Part shown: piece by piece, positions 7,878 through 16,607 of the stretch
How positions within the stretch are numbered: the stretch's first letter is position 1
How the letters are laid out: the number at the start of each line of letters is the position of its first letter
From: Streptomyces physcomitrii
Lineage (GTDB): Bacteria > Actinomycetota > Actinomycetes > Streptomycetales > Streptomycetaceae
Length of the DNA: 64,000 nucleotides
Assembly (NCBI RefSeq): GCF_012273655.1
Contig: NZ_JAAWWP010000002.1
Span: 124,001 to 188,000, forward strand
Direction: 5' to 3'
Notes under the pieces: generated by a model
The model's input: the letters and a program-made list of their open reading frames with translations, nothing else
The model's database searches: none
Told to the model about the DNA's origin: nothing
Position numbers and translations under genes: made by a program

Positions 7878-9370
7878 TAATCGCGGAGGTGCAAGACCTG
7901 GCGCAGCACCTGTGCGAGATCTTGGGCCGAGAGCTCCTCCAGACGCGCCAGGGCGTCGGCCGCGGCCTCGTCCACGCCGGTACGCAGCAGCTTCTCGCGC
8001 ACCAGGGCCGGGTGGTCCCGCCAGGAGGCCGAGCCGACCGCGCCGGTTCCGGCGGCCAGCTCGCAGGTCTCCTCGCGGCCGTCGCGCATCCGCACCGTCA
8101 TGCGGCAGCCCAGCATCTTGGTGGCCTCCTCGAAGGAGGCGACGGGCGGACCGAGCTCCTCCAGGAGCTTCTCCATGGGGATGCCGGGCAGCTCCGTGTC
8201 CCACTCCAGGGCGCGCGGACCGGCATGGCGCAGCGTCTCGCCGACCGGGGCGGTGGACATCATGCCCAGCCTGCTCAGCTCCTCGTCCGCCTCCAGGCGC
8301 ACCCGCCCCGCCAGCTCCCAGCGGCCCTCCTCGGCCAGGCCGGGGGGCGCCAGGTCGGCCACGGTGAGGCCGCCGGTGAGCAGGGCGGTGGCCACGTTGT
8401 ACCCGGCGCTCAGATTGAGGGCGGGCAGCGAGGTGGCCGCGCCCCGCACATAGCGGTCGGCGTGCTTGCTCATCACCTTGGTCATGCCGGGCACCGCGAC
8501 GTCGACCGAGGCGATCTCGGCGGGGCCCTCGGGGCGCAGCCTGCGGTGCAGTTCGGCGGCGCACTCGACCAGGGCGTCCAGATGGACACCGGCGGGCAGC
8601 AGCTTGAAGGAGAGGGTCTCGGTGTGCCAGCGCTCACCGAGGCCGTACGCCACCAGCTCGGGCACGGCCGCGCCGGAGAAGACCGCGAGCAGCCCCTCGG
8701 GGTGCTCGATCACGTCGTCGCGCCCGGTGAGCCCGGCGAGCGCGGCGGCGCAGGCGTCGATCGCGGTGCGCACCGGAGCGGCGGCGGACAGCACCTTCGC
8801 GTCGCTGGCGAGCACGGCCGGGCGCAGCGCGCGCGGGGGCGCGGCCAGCGCCAGGCCCCAGGCGTTCAGGAGCTGCCCGGCGTCCGCGCCCCTGCCGTGC
8901 AGCAGGGCCGCGCAGGCCGCCACGACATGGGTGTGGCCGGCCCACTGGCCCCGGAAGGGACCGAGCGTCCCGGCGGCCGTGACCCGAGCGGCGGACTCGT
9001 CGGCGGCGGTCACCGCGGTGATGAGGTCGCGCCCGGACAGCCCCTGCTGCCGCTGATAGGCCACCGGGACGCCGACGGCGGCGTGCGAGACATGGCCCGC
9101 GTAGAGGGTGTCCTCCAGATAGAGGCTGGAGGACAGCGCTGCCATCAGATGCGCGGTACGGGCCGGGTCGCCCCCGGTGTCGAGCGGGCCGAACGCCGCG
9201 AGGAGGGTGCCGCCCACCGGATGGGGGGCGGTGGCCCGGACCGCGGCGAGGTGCGAGACGACCTGGCTGGTGACGACCGAGACGACCCGCGGCGGGATGT
9301 CCTCGTACCTCAGCTCCGCGGTCCACCGGGCGAGCGCCCGGGTGAGGCCGCCGCCGCTCTCGCCGCTCAT
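7877..9370 (-). CDS. MmgE/PrpD-family protein, VlmK-like (copy 1)
   Basis: The 497-residue protein has the two-domain MmgE/PrpD layout of 2-methylcitrate dehydratase relatives. In valanimycin biosynthesis VlmK, of this family, eliminates phosphate from valanimycin hydrate phosphate made by VlmJ, giving the dehydroalanine-type unit. The start ATG 9370 overlaps the stop of the VlmJ-like kinase (9367) by four bases, so the two are translationally coupled, as expected for consecutive steps. A second family member lies at 11478 on the other strand. The substrate by analogy is the O-phospho-seryl azoxy intermediate. Confidence 0.8.
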   Translation of the reverse strand: MSGESGGGLTRALARWTAELRYEDIPPRVVSVVTSQVVSHLAAVRATAPHPVGGTLLAAFGPLDTGGDPARTAHLMAALSSSLYLEDTLYAGHVSHAAVGVPVAYQRQQGLSGRDLITAVTAADESAARVTAAGTLGPFRGQWAGHTHVVAACAALLHGRGADAGQLLNAWGLALAAPPRALRPAVLASDAKVLSAAAPVRTAIDACAAALAGLTGRDDVIEHPEGLLAVFSGAAVPELVAYGLGERWHTETLSFKLLPAGVHLDALVECAAELHRRLRPEGPAEIASVDVAVPGMTKVMSKHADRYVRGAATSLPALNLSAGYNVATALLTGGLTVADLAPPGLAEEGRWELAGRVRLEADEELSRLGMMSTAPVGETLRHAGPRALEWDTELPGIPMEKLLEELGPPVASFEEATKMLGCRMTVRMRDGREETCELAAGTGAVGSASWRDHPALVREKLLRTGVDEAAADALARLEELSAQDLAQVLRQVLHLRD

Positions 9371-10362
9371 GCGACGCCCTCGGCGAGCTCCGCGGAGCCG
9401 GCGGCGTGCGCGAGGCCGGCCGCAGGCGGGGCCAGGACGGGCAGGACGCCGGGGAGCACGTCGATGGTGTAGCGGGAGGCCTCGCCCGTGCAGAGTTCGC
9501 CGTCGTGCTCGAAGGAGAGCTTCCTGCCGTCGGTGCGCTCCACGACGAAGCGGGAGCCGCGCTCGTACACCACGCCGGGGCGCCCGATGTGGCTGCCGTC
9601 CGCGGTCAGTCCGGCCAGCTCGCGCACGCCCATCTGGCCGCCCACGACGCAGACGTCGAGCAGTCCGTCGTCGATGACCGAGTGCGGCAGCAGCTTGAAC
9701 CGGCCCGCCCGGTAGCGGCCGCCGCCGATGTTCACCAGGACGACGGGGCCCTCGTGGACGACCCTGCCGTCCACGCTCACCCGGCCCTCGTACGGCGTGA
9801 AGGCGGCCATGGTCTGGGCGACGGCCTGCTGGTAGCGGTCGCGGCCGGGCACCTCGAACATGCCGTAGGCCGCCTCCAGGGCGTCGGCGACCAGGCCCGA
9901 GCCCGCGCCGAGCAGCGCCAGGACGTCGATCTCCCGGATGTGCGCCATGTCCACCCAGCGCAGCTGCGGCTGCTCGCCGGAGAGCGCCTGGTCCAGGACC
10001 GCGCTCCAGGGGGCGTCGGCCCAGATCTCCTGGTAGAACGAATTCCCGGTGCCGAAGGGGATGTTGACCATCGCGGGCCGCTTGCCCGCGCTCTGTTCGA
10101 GGCCCGCGCGGGCCAGGCCCGAGGCCGCCTCGCGGGTCGTGCCGTCACCGCCGAGCACGATCACCGCGTCGTACCCCGCGGCGACGGCCTCGGCGGCGCT
10201 CGCCTCGGCGTGCCCCTGGTACTCGGTGTGCACGACGTCGAGCCCCGGCACCAGGCCCCGGCAGTGGGCGATGACCTCGTCGATGTGCTGCCGGTCGCGG
10301 ACCCCGGCCTGGGGATTGGCGATGAGCAGGGCGCGGGCGGCCCATCCGGGTTCAGTCACCAT
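9367..10362 (-). CDS. Diacylglycerol-kinase-fold kinase, VlmJ-like
   Basis: The 331-residue protein opens with the DAGK catalytic domain: LLIANPQAG near the start, the nucleotide-binding GGDGT at residues 71-75 and PFGTGNS at 102-108. A beta-rich C-terminal domain follows (residues about 160-310). Lipid kinases of this family phosphorylate hydroxyl groups. VlmJ phosphorylates the seryl hydroxyl of valanimycin hydrate before VlmK elimination. Coupling to the PrpD-like gene (four-base overlap) and an 11-bp overlap with the upstream methyltransferase place it in a three-gene operon. A housekeeping lipid-kinase role is less likely in this setting. Confidence 0.82.
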   Translation of the reverse strand: MVTEPGWAARALLIANPQAGVRDRQHIDEVIAHCRGLVPGLDVVHTEYQGHAEASAAEAVAAGYDAVIVLGGDGTTREAASGLARAGLEQSAGKRPAMVNIPFGTGNSFYQEIWADAPWSAVLDQALSGEQPQLRWVDMAHIREIDVLALLGAGSGLVADALEAAYGMFEVPGRDRYQQAVAQTMAAFTPYEGRVSVDGRVVHEGPVVLVNIGGGRYRAGRFKLLPHSVIDDGLLDVCVVGGQMGVRELAGLTADGSHIGRPGVVYERGSRFVVERTDGRKLSFEHDGELCTGEASRYTIDVLPGVLPVLAPPAAGLAHAAGSAELAEGVA

Positions 10363-11263
10363 GGCCGCTCGCCCCCTCGCCCACGCGCCGCGCGGTGACC
10401 AGACCCATGAAGTCGTCGTCGCTGCAGTACGGATCGGTGCCGCCGTAGCGCCGGACGAGTCCGGCCACGCGCAGCTGCTCCACCGGCTCGAACCCCGCGT
10501 CCCGGGCCGTCGCGGCGGCGGTGGCCGGGGTCAGGCCGTTGATGTACGGCTCGCCCTGTTCGGCCACCTGGCGGGCCATCTGCAGGGCGCCCTCGTAGCG
10601 GCTGCTGCCGTCCACGACGGACTCGTCCATGTAGTCGAAGAGCAGCAGGCTGCCGGGGGCGACGGTGTCCGCCAGGTCGGCGAGGGTGGCGCGGCAGGCC
10701 TCGGGCGGCAGGAAGAAGGTCACCCCCAGCCAGCCCACGATGCACGGCTCGTCCAGGGCGAAGCCGTGCGCGGCCAGCTCGGTGCGCAGCGAGCCGCCCG
10801 CGGTGAAGTCGAGGGGCACCGAGGTGACCGGGGAGCTGAGGTCCGCCGCGGTGAGCGCCGCCAGCTTGGCGGTCTGCGTCGCGGGGTGGTCCACCTCGAA
10901 GAAGCGCACCGTCTCGGGGCCGCTCCAGCGCAGCGCCGTGGTGTCGTATCCGGCGCCGAGCAGCACGACCTGGCGCACCCCCGCCTCGACCCCGAGCGCG
11001 ACCAGGTCCTCGAAGTAGCGCTGGCGCAGCAGGATTTCGGCTATGAAGCCGCCGTGGGCGCTATCCAGGCGCTGGAGCCGGTCGAGGGCCTCCTCGGAGG
11101 TGGTGGGCGGCGGCACGGTGACGAAGAGGTGCGCGTAGGTGTCGCCGAGCAGTCGCCTGTCCGGCTCGATGACGGCGTCGGCGGCACGGGCGCGAGCGGT
11201 GAGATGGGCGGTCTCGCTCGCGTGCCCGGACTGCAGCCGGGTGGGCGGAGGTGCGGCTGTCAC
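10352..11263 (-). CDS. SAM-dependent O-methyltransferase, leucine carboxyl methyltransferase (PPM) family
   Basis: The 303-residue protein starts at GTG 11263. Motif I reads VVLLGAGYDT, followed by an acidic FFEVDHPATQ segment, both hallmarks of the LCM/PPM carboxyl methyltransferase family. Members methylate carboxylates, so methyl-esterification of the serine-derived carboxyl is the natural inference; methyl-ester azoxy metabolites such as azodyrecins are known. It is the first gene of the operon with the VlmJ- and VlmK-like genes. Family call strong, substrate inferred. Confidence 0.8.
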   Translation of the reverse strand: MTAAPPPTRLQSGHASETAHLTARARAADAVIEPDRRLLGDTYAHLFVTVPPPTTSEEALDRLQRLDSAHGGFIAEILLRQRYFEDLVALGVEAGVRQVVLLGAGYDTTALRWSGPETVRFFEVDHPATQTAKLAALTAADLSSPVTSVPLDFTAGGSLRTELAAHGFALDEPCIVGWLGVTFFLPPEACRATLADLADTVAPGSLLLFDYMDESVVDGSSRYEGALQMARQVAEQGEPYINGLTPATAAATARDAGFEPVEQLRVAGLVRRYGGTDPYCSDDDFMGLVTARRVGEGASGHGD

Positions 11264-11308
11264 GGCGGTTGCCTCGCAAGGACGTAGGGACAGGGACGAA
11301 CACTCGTG

Positions 11309-11418
11309 TTACGCGGGCGCCCGCCGTACCCCTCAAAAAAAGTCCCGCCGTCCTCGGGAGCGGATCCGGCCCCGGCCGGCGCCCGCGGAGATGAGGGGTG
11401 GGGCCCTTTCCCGCGTAA
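11309..11418. promoter_or_regulatory. Divergent promoter region with distant inverted repeat
   Basis: TTACGCGGG (11309-11317) and CCCGCGTAA (11410-11418) are exact inverted copies near the two ends of the 214-bp spacer between the methyltransferase operon and the second PrpD-like gene. One regulator could bind both promoters. Confidence 0.4.
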
Positions 11419-11477
11419 GACACGCGTAGGCACCGGAGCGCGAGTCGAGTGCGCCCGAGAGGATTGAGGGAGACCCA

Positions 11478-12983
11478 GTGACGACACTCACGGAAGAACT
11501 GGCGGGATGGGCGAGTGTGCTGCGCCTCGACGACATACCGGAGGATGTGGTCACCACCGCCAAGCACCAGATCCTGTCCCAACTGGCCGCCGTGCGGGCC
11601 GGGTTGGACCACCCCCTGGGGCAGAAGTTCGTCCGGGGCTTCGGCGCGCCGCTCCAGGAGGACCCGGCCCGGTCCGCCTTCGTGCTCTCCGGTCTCGGCT
11701 CCTGGCTCCACTTCGACGACACGGCCTACGCCGGGCACCTGTCCAACTCGACGGTGGCCGTCCCCCTCGCGTACGCCAGGACCCAGCAGCTCACCGGCGA
11801 GCAGCTGCTGACCTCGATCATCGTCGCGAACGAGACGGCGGCGCGGATCACCGCCGCCACGACGCTCGGGCCCTTCCGCGGCCAGAGCGCCGCGTTCACG
11901 CATGTCACCGGGGCGATAGCCGGGCGGCTGCGCGGCGAGGACGCGCCGGCCCAGCGCTGGGTGGACACCCTCGGCCTCGGCTTCGGGCTGCCGCCCCGCA
12001 CGGTGCCGGTGGGCTTCCTCGACGGCGACGCCAAGCTCTTCGGCGCCTCGACCCCGGTGCGGGTGGGGCTGGACGCCTGCGACGCCTCGGCGGTGGGGCT
12101 CGCGGGCAGCCCGGTGATCATCGAGCACCCGGAGGGGTTCCTCTCCCGGTTCGCCACCATCCCGCTGCCCGAGGCCGTGGTCGCCGGGCTCGGCACCCGC
12201 TGGCACACCCGTACCACGTCCTTCAAGGTGCACCCCGGCGGACCGGGCATGGACTCCGCCATCGACCTTGGTCTGGAGCTGCACCGCGAACTGGCCACCC
12301 CCGGCAGCCCGTTGCGCGCCGAGGACATCGCCGAGATCAGCGTCGACACCTCGCTGTACACGGCGGTGGTGGAGCGCCGGGCCGCGGAGTACCTGCGCGG
12401 CGCCCTCTCCCCCGTCAGCGCGCTGGTCTTCTCGCTGCGGTACACGCTGGCCACCGCGCTGCTCACCGGGCAGCTGAGCACCGGCGACTTCACCGAGAAG
12501 GGGCTCGCGGACACCGAGCGGTGGGCGCTGGCCGAGCGGATCGACGTACGCCTGGACCAGGACATGACGCGGGAGCTGTTCCACTGCGAGGTGCCCTTCG
12601 GCGAGGCGCTGCGGCTGGCCGGCGGGCGGGGCAAGGAGTGGCTGCGGCAGTTCGGCGCGGGCTGGGAGGGCGACGGCCAGTGGCTCGTCGACCTGGTGGG
12701 TGAACTGCCGCCGCCGAGCCGGGACTTCAGCGACGCCCGCAAGGTGACCGGCGCGCGGGTGCAGATCCGGATGAAGGACGGGCGGAGCGTCAGCCGGGAG
12801 CTGGACGTGCCGATGGGGGCCATCGGCAGCGTGGGCCGCCCGCCGATCGCGGGGGTCGTGCGGGAGAAGTGGCTCGGCACGGGCGGCAGCGAGGAGTTCG
12901 CCGACGGCGTCGACCTCCTGGAGAAGGCCTCGGCCGAGGAAGTGGGGCGGCTGCTGACCCTGGTCTTCGACCAGGACGCCTGA
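11478..12983 (+). CDS. MmgE/PrpD-family protein, VlmK-like (copy 2)
   Basis: The 501-residue paralog of the 7877-9370 gene starts at GTG 11478 (GAGGGAG upstream). The N-termini align closely (LTEELAGWASVLRLDDIP against LTRALARWTAELRYEDIP), and both keep the later GPFRGQ and IEHPEG segments. Characterised azoxy clusters need one phosphate-eliminating VlmK. A second copy suggests either a heteromeric enzyme or two distinct elimination or hydration steps. It is transcribed alone and ends before two strong hairpins. Confidence 0.78.
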   Translation: MTTLTEELAGWASVLRLDDIPEDVVTTAKHQILSQLAAVRAGLDHPLGQKFVRGFGAPLQEDPARSAFVLSGLGSWLHFDDTAYAGHLSNSTVAVPLAYARTQQLTGEQLLTSIIVANETAARITAATTLGPFRGQSAAFTHVTGAIAGRLRGEDAPAQRWVDTLGLGFGLPPRTVPVGFLDGDAKLFGASTPVRVGLDACDASAVGLAGSPVIIEHPEGFLSRFATIPLPEAVVAGLGTRWHTRTTSFKVHPGGPGMDSAIDLGLELHRELATPGSPLRAEDIAEISVDTSLYTAVVERRAAEYLRGALSPVSALVFSLRYTLATALLTGQLSTGDFTEKGLADTERWALAERIDVRLDQDMTRELFHCEVPFGEALRLAGGRGKEWLRQFGAGWEGDGQWLVDLVGELPPPSRDFSDARKVTGARVQIRMKDGRSVSRELDVPMGAIGSVGRPPIAGVVREKWLGTGGSEEFADGVDLLEKASAEEVGRLLTLVFDQDA

Positions 12984-13062
12984 GACCGGCGCGGAGTCGG
13001 CCGCGGGGACGACTCCGCAGACGACACGGACGACGCGGTCGGCACGGCCGACACAGATGACG

Positions 13063-13100
13063 CAGCGGGGCCCGGCGGTCTCAACCGCCGGGCCCCGCTG
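13063..13100. terminator. Strong hairpin, bidirectional terminator 1
   Basis: Perfect 17-bp stem (arms 13063-13079 and 13084-13100) with a four-base loop, about 80 bp after the stop of the PrpD-like gene, between convergent genes. There is no T-tract. Confidence 0.75.
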
Positions 13101-13222
13101 GGCAGTTCGGGCTCTCCGGTGCCGGGAGGCGCGGTGCCGGGCTCCGCTCACGCGGCCGGCGGCGAGGCGGTGGGCGACGTGGCGGGTCCGGCTCCCGCGC
13201 CGGGCGGCCGCATGCGGAAACG

Positions 13223-13263
13223 GCGTGGGACCGGTGCCGTCCGTGACGGCACCGGTCCCACGC
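13223..13263. terminator. Strong hairpin, bidirectional terminator 2
   Basis: Perfect 19-bp stem (13223-13241 / 13245-13263) with a three-base loop, 52 bp beyond the stop of the diiron gene. With the hairpin at 13063 it isolates the two convergent transcripts. Confidence 0.75.
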
Positions 13264-13315
13264 TCTCGTCCTTGCGCGCCCTCGAACTCCGGCACGCCGC
13301 ACCGCGGTTGCCGGA

Positions 13316-14398
13316 TCAGCCGGTGGCGGCCGATCCCAACGCGCCCTCGGCGATGGCCTCGTGGACCTCGGCGCGCCTGGCCTCCATCTCGCGGCGCTCC
13401 GCGTCGAGGGCCTCGGCCTGGAGCTCGTCGGACTCCATCAGCTTGACCAGGTCGGCGCCCGCGAGGTCGAGGACGCCCATGTCGTCGTAGGCCTGCCGGA
13501 CCTTGGGGCTCCACAGGCCGATGTCCTTGACGCAGGGCACGATGCGGGTGAAGAGCAGTGAACGGAAGGCCCGCATGCGCGGACCGTTGTTCATGTACTC
13601 CATGCACTCCTTCATGTCGAACCCGAGGTTCTCCCAGACCTCCTGCATCCGCAGCCGGTCCCGCATCAGATAGCAGCCCTCGATGATGAACTCCTCGCGC
13701 TCCGCGAGTTCCTGGCTGCTCAGGTTCTTGTAGTAGTCCCGCAGCGCCAGCCGTCCGAAGGCGACGTGCCGGGCCTCGTCCTGCATGATGTACGAGAGGA
13801 TCTGCTTGGGCAGCGGCTTGGTGGTCTTGTCCCGCAGGATTCCGAAGGCGGCGAGCGCGAGCCCCTCGATGAGGACCTGCATACCGAGATAGGGCATGTC
13901 CCAGCGGGAGTCCGAAAGCGCCTGGCCGAGCAGCTCCTTGAGATGGGGGCTGATCGGATAGGTCATCTCGATCTTCTCCGTCACGAAGCGGGAGAAGAGC
14001 TCCACATGCCGGGCCTCGTCCATGACCTGCGTGGAGGCATAGAACTTCGAGTCCATGTCGGGCACGGATTCCACGATGCGCGCGGAGCAGATCATCGCGC
14101 CCTGCTCACCGTGCAGGAACTGGCTGAACTCCCAGGCCGCCATGTGCTGCCGGAGTTCCTGCTTCTCCCGTACGTTGAGCTTGGAGTACTGCTTCGAGCC
14201 GTACAGGCCGAGCGTGTTCTCCGGGGTGCCGAGGGCGTCGAAGGGGTCGACCTCAAGGGACCAGTCGATGCGCTTCGCGCTGTCCCACTGTTTGTCCTTG
14301 CCCTTTTGGTAAAGGTTCAGCAGGGTTTCACGCTCGGAATCATATTCCCATGTGAAATGGTTCCTGCCCTGCATGGGGAAAGTCCAGGCGGATTCCAT
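13316..14398 (-). CDS. Ferritin-like non-heme diiron enzyme, VlmB-like (azoxy formation)
   Basis: The 360-residue all-helical protein starts at ATG 14398 (AGGAG nine bases upstream). Two E-x-x-H diiron motifs are visible as DEARHVELFSRFV and DEARHVAFGRLAL, with partner Glu residues in HGEQGAM and IEGLAL. In valanimycin biosynthesis VlmB, a non-heme diiron enzyme, performs the four-electron oxidation of the N-N single bond to the azoxy group. With VlmA-, VlmJ- and VlmK-like neighbours that is the likely job. AurF-type N-oxygenase chemistry is an alternative. The reading frame upstream of this start is occupied by the tRNA-like gene, which lies 59 bp before the start codon in the same orientation. 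Confidence 0.82.
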   Translation of the reverse strand: MESAWTFPMQGRNHFTWEYDSERETLLNLYQKGKDKQWDSAKRIDWSLEVDPFDALGTPENTLGLYGSKQYSKLNVREKQELRQHMAAWEFSQFLHGEQGAMICSARIVESVPDMDSKFYASTQVMDEARHVELFSRFVTEKIEMTYPISPHLKELLGQALSDSRWDMPYLGMQVLIEGLALAAFGILRDKTTKPLPKQILSYIMQDEARHVAFGRLALRDYYKNLSSQELAEREEFIIEGCYLMRDRLRMQEVWENLGFDMKECMEYMNNGPRMRAFRSLLFTRIVPCVKDIGLWSPKVRQAYDDMGVLDLAGADLVKLMESDELQAEALDAERREMEARRAEVHEAIAEGALGSAATG

Positions 14399-14457
14399 AA
14401 GAAATGTCTCCTGCGGTTTCAATGAACGCTGCACGGCGACGTGTCCTGCAAAAAGAG

Positions 14458-14544
14458 CGGAGAGAGCAGGATTCGAACCTACGTGGGACATAAGCCCCGA
14501 CCGGACAAGTCCGGCCCCCGTTAGGCCACTACGGGAATCTCTCC
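14458..14544 (-). tRNA. Class II tRNA-Ser-like gene with non-canonical anticodon arm
   Basis: Read on the minus strand, 87 nt including the discriminator base fold as a class II tRNA. The acceptor is a perfect 7-bp GGAGAGA/TCTCTCC with discriminator G. The D stem is CCCG/CGGG with a TAGTGGCCTAA loop, which keeps the GG pair and resembles Streptomyces tRNA-Ser. The long variable arm is GGGG-CTTATG-TCCC. The T stem is GTAGG/CCTGC with a canonical TTCGAAT loop. A long variable arm plus G73 are serine identity elements. The anticodon arm is abnormal: GCCGG/CCGGT closes only a six-base ACTTGT loop, and the inner A-T pair would leave a CTTG tetraloop. No serine anticodon (NGA or GCT) is present. 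No CCA is encoded; CTCTTTTT follows. A dedicated seryl donor for the VlmA-like enzyme is inferred. Confidence 0.8.
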
Positions 14545-14594
14545 CTGCGTCCACCGGTGTTCCCCAGCGACAAGAAGAACTGTGCCAGACGGCC

Positions 14595-14623
14595 CTGATA
14601 TGTCGCTGAGATGGGAGTGTCAG
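14595..14623 (-). promoter_or_regulatory. Candidate sigma-70-type promoter for tRNA-like gene and diiron gene
   Basis: On the minus strand CTGACA (14623-14618) is followed after exactly 17 bp by TATCAG (14600-14595), about 50 bp before the tRNA-like gene. It would drive a transcript of tRNA plus diiron mRNA. Prediction only. Confidence 0.4.
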
Positions 14624-14705
14624 CAGCTCACAGGGCCGAAACCCCTTGTTCCGCACCCGGGTCCGGCCCCCGCGCGCACCGGCCGGCAGCGTCCCTCAGC
14701 GGCCC

Positions 14706-16607
14706 TCAGCGCCCGAGGGCGTCCCGTACCGCGGCGGTCAGGATGCGGGGGCCGTCCCGGGTGAGGATCGACTCGGGATGGAACTGCAGCGAGGTGAAGT
14801 GCGGGCCGCGCAGGGCGTGGACCTCGCCGTCGGCCGGGTCGTGGCTCACCTCGACGAGGCCGACGCCCGGCACCTCGCGTTTGTCCTCCTCGCTGCGGGC
14901 GGCGAAGGTGTTGTAGAAGCCGACGTGTTCGGGTGCGCCGAAGAGGTGGATCTGCTTCTGGACGCCCTGGTTGGGGGCCTTCAGGCGCAGGACCTCGAAG
15001 CCGAGGGCGAGGCTGAGCACCTGGTGGCTCAGGCAGACGGCGAGGAAGGGTGCCCGCCGGGCGAGCAGGGTGCGTACCGCCGTGTGCAGGTGGCGCATCC
15101 GCGGCTCCTCGCGCTGCGCCGGGTCCCCGGGGCCCGGGCCGAGGACGACCAGGTCCCAGCCGTCCAGGGAGTACTCCTCGTCGTAGCGGCGGACGGTCAC
15201 CGCGGGCCCGGTGGACCGGAGTTGATGCGCGATCATGGCGGTGAAGGTGTCCTCCGCGTCCACCACGAGCACCCGCAGACCGGCGAGCGGCGACCCGCCC
15301 CGGCCCGCCGCCCGCCCGTCGTCCGCGCGCAGCCAGAAGTCGGCGAGGGAGGCGTTGCGCAGCTCCAGGGCCGCCCTGACCTCGGGGTGGTCGGCGAATC
15401 GGGCGCCGCGGCCGGAGTCCAGGGCCGCGACCAGGCCGTCCGCCTTGGCGCGGGTCTCGGCGGCCTCGGCGCGCGGATCCGAGTGGCGTACCAGGGTCGA
15501 GCCGACGCCGATGCCCACCCGGCCCTCCGCGCCGAGGACGGCGGTGCGGATGAGGATGGCCGAGTCCAGCGCCGCCCGGCCTGCCCCGTCGCGTCCGAGG
15601 AGGGCGGCCACCCCGCTGTAGTAGCCGCGCCCCTGCGGCTCGTACCGGCTGATGACCCGGCACGCGCTCTCCAGCGGGGAGCCGGTCACGGTCGGGGCGA
15701 ACAGGGTCTCGCGCAGGATCTCGGCGGAACTGCGGGTGGTGTGCCCCTCGATGAGGTACTCGGTGTGGGCGAGGCGGGTCATCTCCTTGAGGTAGGGGCC
15801 GACGGCCCGGCCGCCGCCCTCGCAGATCCGGGCCATCATCTTCAGTTCCTCGTCGACGACCATGGACAGCTCGTCGGCCTCCTTGCGGTCGGCGAGGAAG
15901 TCCATCACGCCCGCCAGCGTGGGTCCTTGGGGCGGATACGGATACGTACCGCTGATGGGGTTCATCACCGCCTTGCCCCCCGCCACGCTGATGTGCCGCT
16001 CGGGGGTGGCGCCGACGAAGGTGCGGGCGCCGGTGTGGATGAGGAAGGTCCAGTAGGCGCCCGCCTCCCGTTGGAGCAGCCGGGAGAAGAAGGTCAGCGC
16101 GCTGTGCGGGCCGTAGTCGGTGATGTCGGCGACGAAGGAGCGCTTGATGACGAAGTTGGCGCCCTTGCCGGTGCCGATCTCCCGCTCGACGACCTCGCGG
16201 ACGATCTCCTGGTACGCGGCGTCGTCCACGTCGAAGTGGCCGCCGCTGAGGGTGATCGGCACCTGGGGCAGCCGGGCCAGCGCCTCCGGCAGGCTGAGCC
16301 GCTGCTGGTCGGTGACGGAGAGCGCGAGCAGCGGGGCGCCGTCGTCGGGGACGGTGAAGCCGCGCTCGGCGATCTGCCGGTAGGGGATGACGACGAGGAG
16401 TTCGTGGTGCGCGCGGCCCGGGTGCAACGGCTCGGCGGGCAGCGGGAGTTCGGCGAGCAGCGCGGGTTCGGTGACCTCGCCGGTGAGGACGTCCAGGGTG
16501 CCGGCGCCCGCGGCCTCGGGCCGGTACAGGAGGGCGTACGCGTCCGGCGGCTCGGTGAGGATCCGGGCCAGCAGGTCACCGGCCTCGGGCGCGACGGCGG
16601 CGCTCAT
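14706..16607 (-). CDS. PhzE-type 2-amino-2-deoxyisochorismate synthase (fused chorismate-binding and glutamine amidotransferase)
   Basis: The 633-residue protein starts at ATG 16607. Residues about 1-420 form the anthranilate-synthase component I fold ([11 protein letters not shown] and [13 protein letters not shown] are conserved). Residues about 440-620 form a class I glutamine amidotransferase with nucleophile Cys in VCLSHQ near residue 524. The fused architecture and the CLSHQ variant are typical of PhzE, which makes ADIC from chorismate and glutamine, rather than TrpE/TrpG. The four-base overlap with the PhzD-type gene upstream supports an ADIC to DHHA sequence. Without phzF, phzA/B or phzG the pathway should lead to 3-hydroxyanthranilate, not phenazine. 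Confidence 0.87.
   Translation of the reverse strand: MSAAVAPEAGDLLARILTEPPDAYALLYRPEAAGAGTLDVLTGEVTEPALLAELPLPAEPLHPGRAHHELLVVIPYRQIAERGFTVPDDGAPLLALSVTDQQRLSLPEALARLPQVPITLSGGHFDVDDAAYQEIVREVVEREIGTGKGANFVIKRSFVADITDYGPHSALTFFSRLLQREAGAYWTFLIHTGARTFVGATPERHISVAGGKAVMNPISGTYPYPPQGPTLAGVMDFLADRKEADELSMVVDEELKMMARICEGGGRAVGPYLKEMTRLAHTEYLIEGHTTRSSAEILRETLFAPTVTGSPLESACRVISRYEPQGRGYYSGVAALLGRDGAGRAALDSAILIRTAVLGAEGRVGIGVGSTLVRHSDPRAEAAETRAKADGLVAALDSGRGARFADHPEVRAALELRNASLADFWLRADDGRAAGRGGSPLAGLRVLVVDAEDTFTAMIAHQLRSTGPAVTVRRYDEEYSLDGWDLVVLGPGPGDPAQREEPRMRHLHTAVRTLLARRAPFLAVCLSHQVLSLALGFEVLRLKAPNQGVQKQIHLFGAPEHVGFYNTFAARSEEDKREVPGVGLVEVSHDPADGEVHALRGPHFTSLQFHPESILTRDGPRILTAAVRDALGR

Noticed and set aside
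11061..13084. Very long antisense ORFs over PrpD-like and methyltransferase genes
   Set aside because: They are codon-bias shadows opposite genes with clear family matches.
14458..14544. Reading the tRNA-like gene as ordinary tRNA-Asp(GTC)
   Set aside because: A 7-nt loop containing GTC requires a stem with a G-G mismatch and C at position 37, and the long variable arm and G discriminator do not fit tRNA-Asp.
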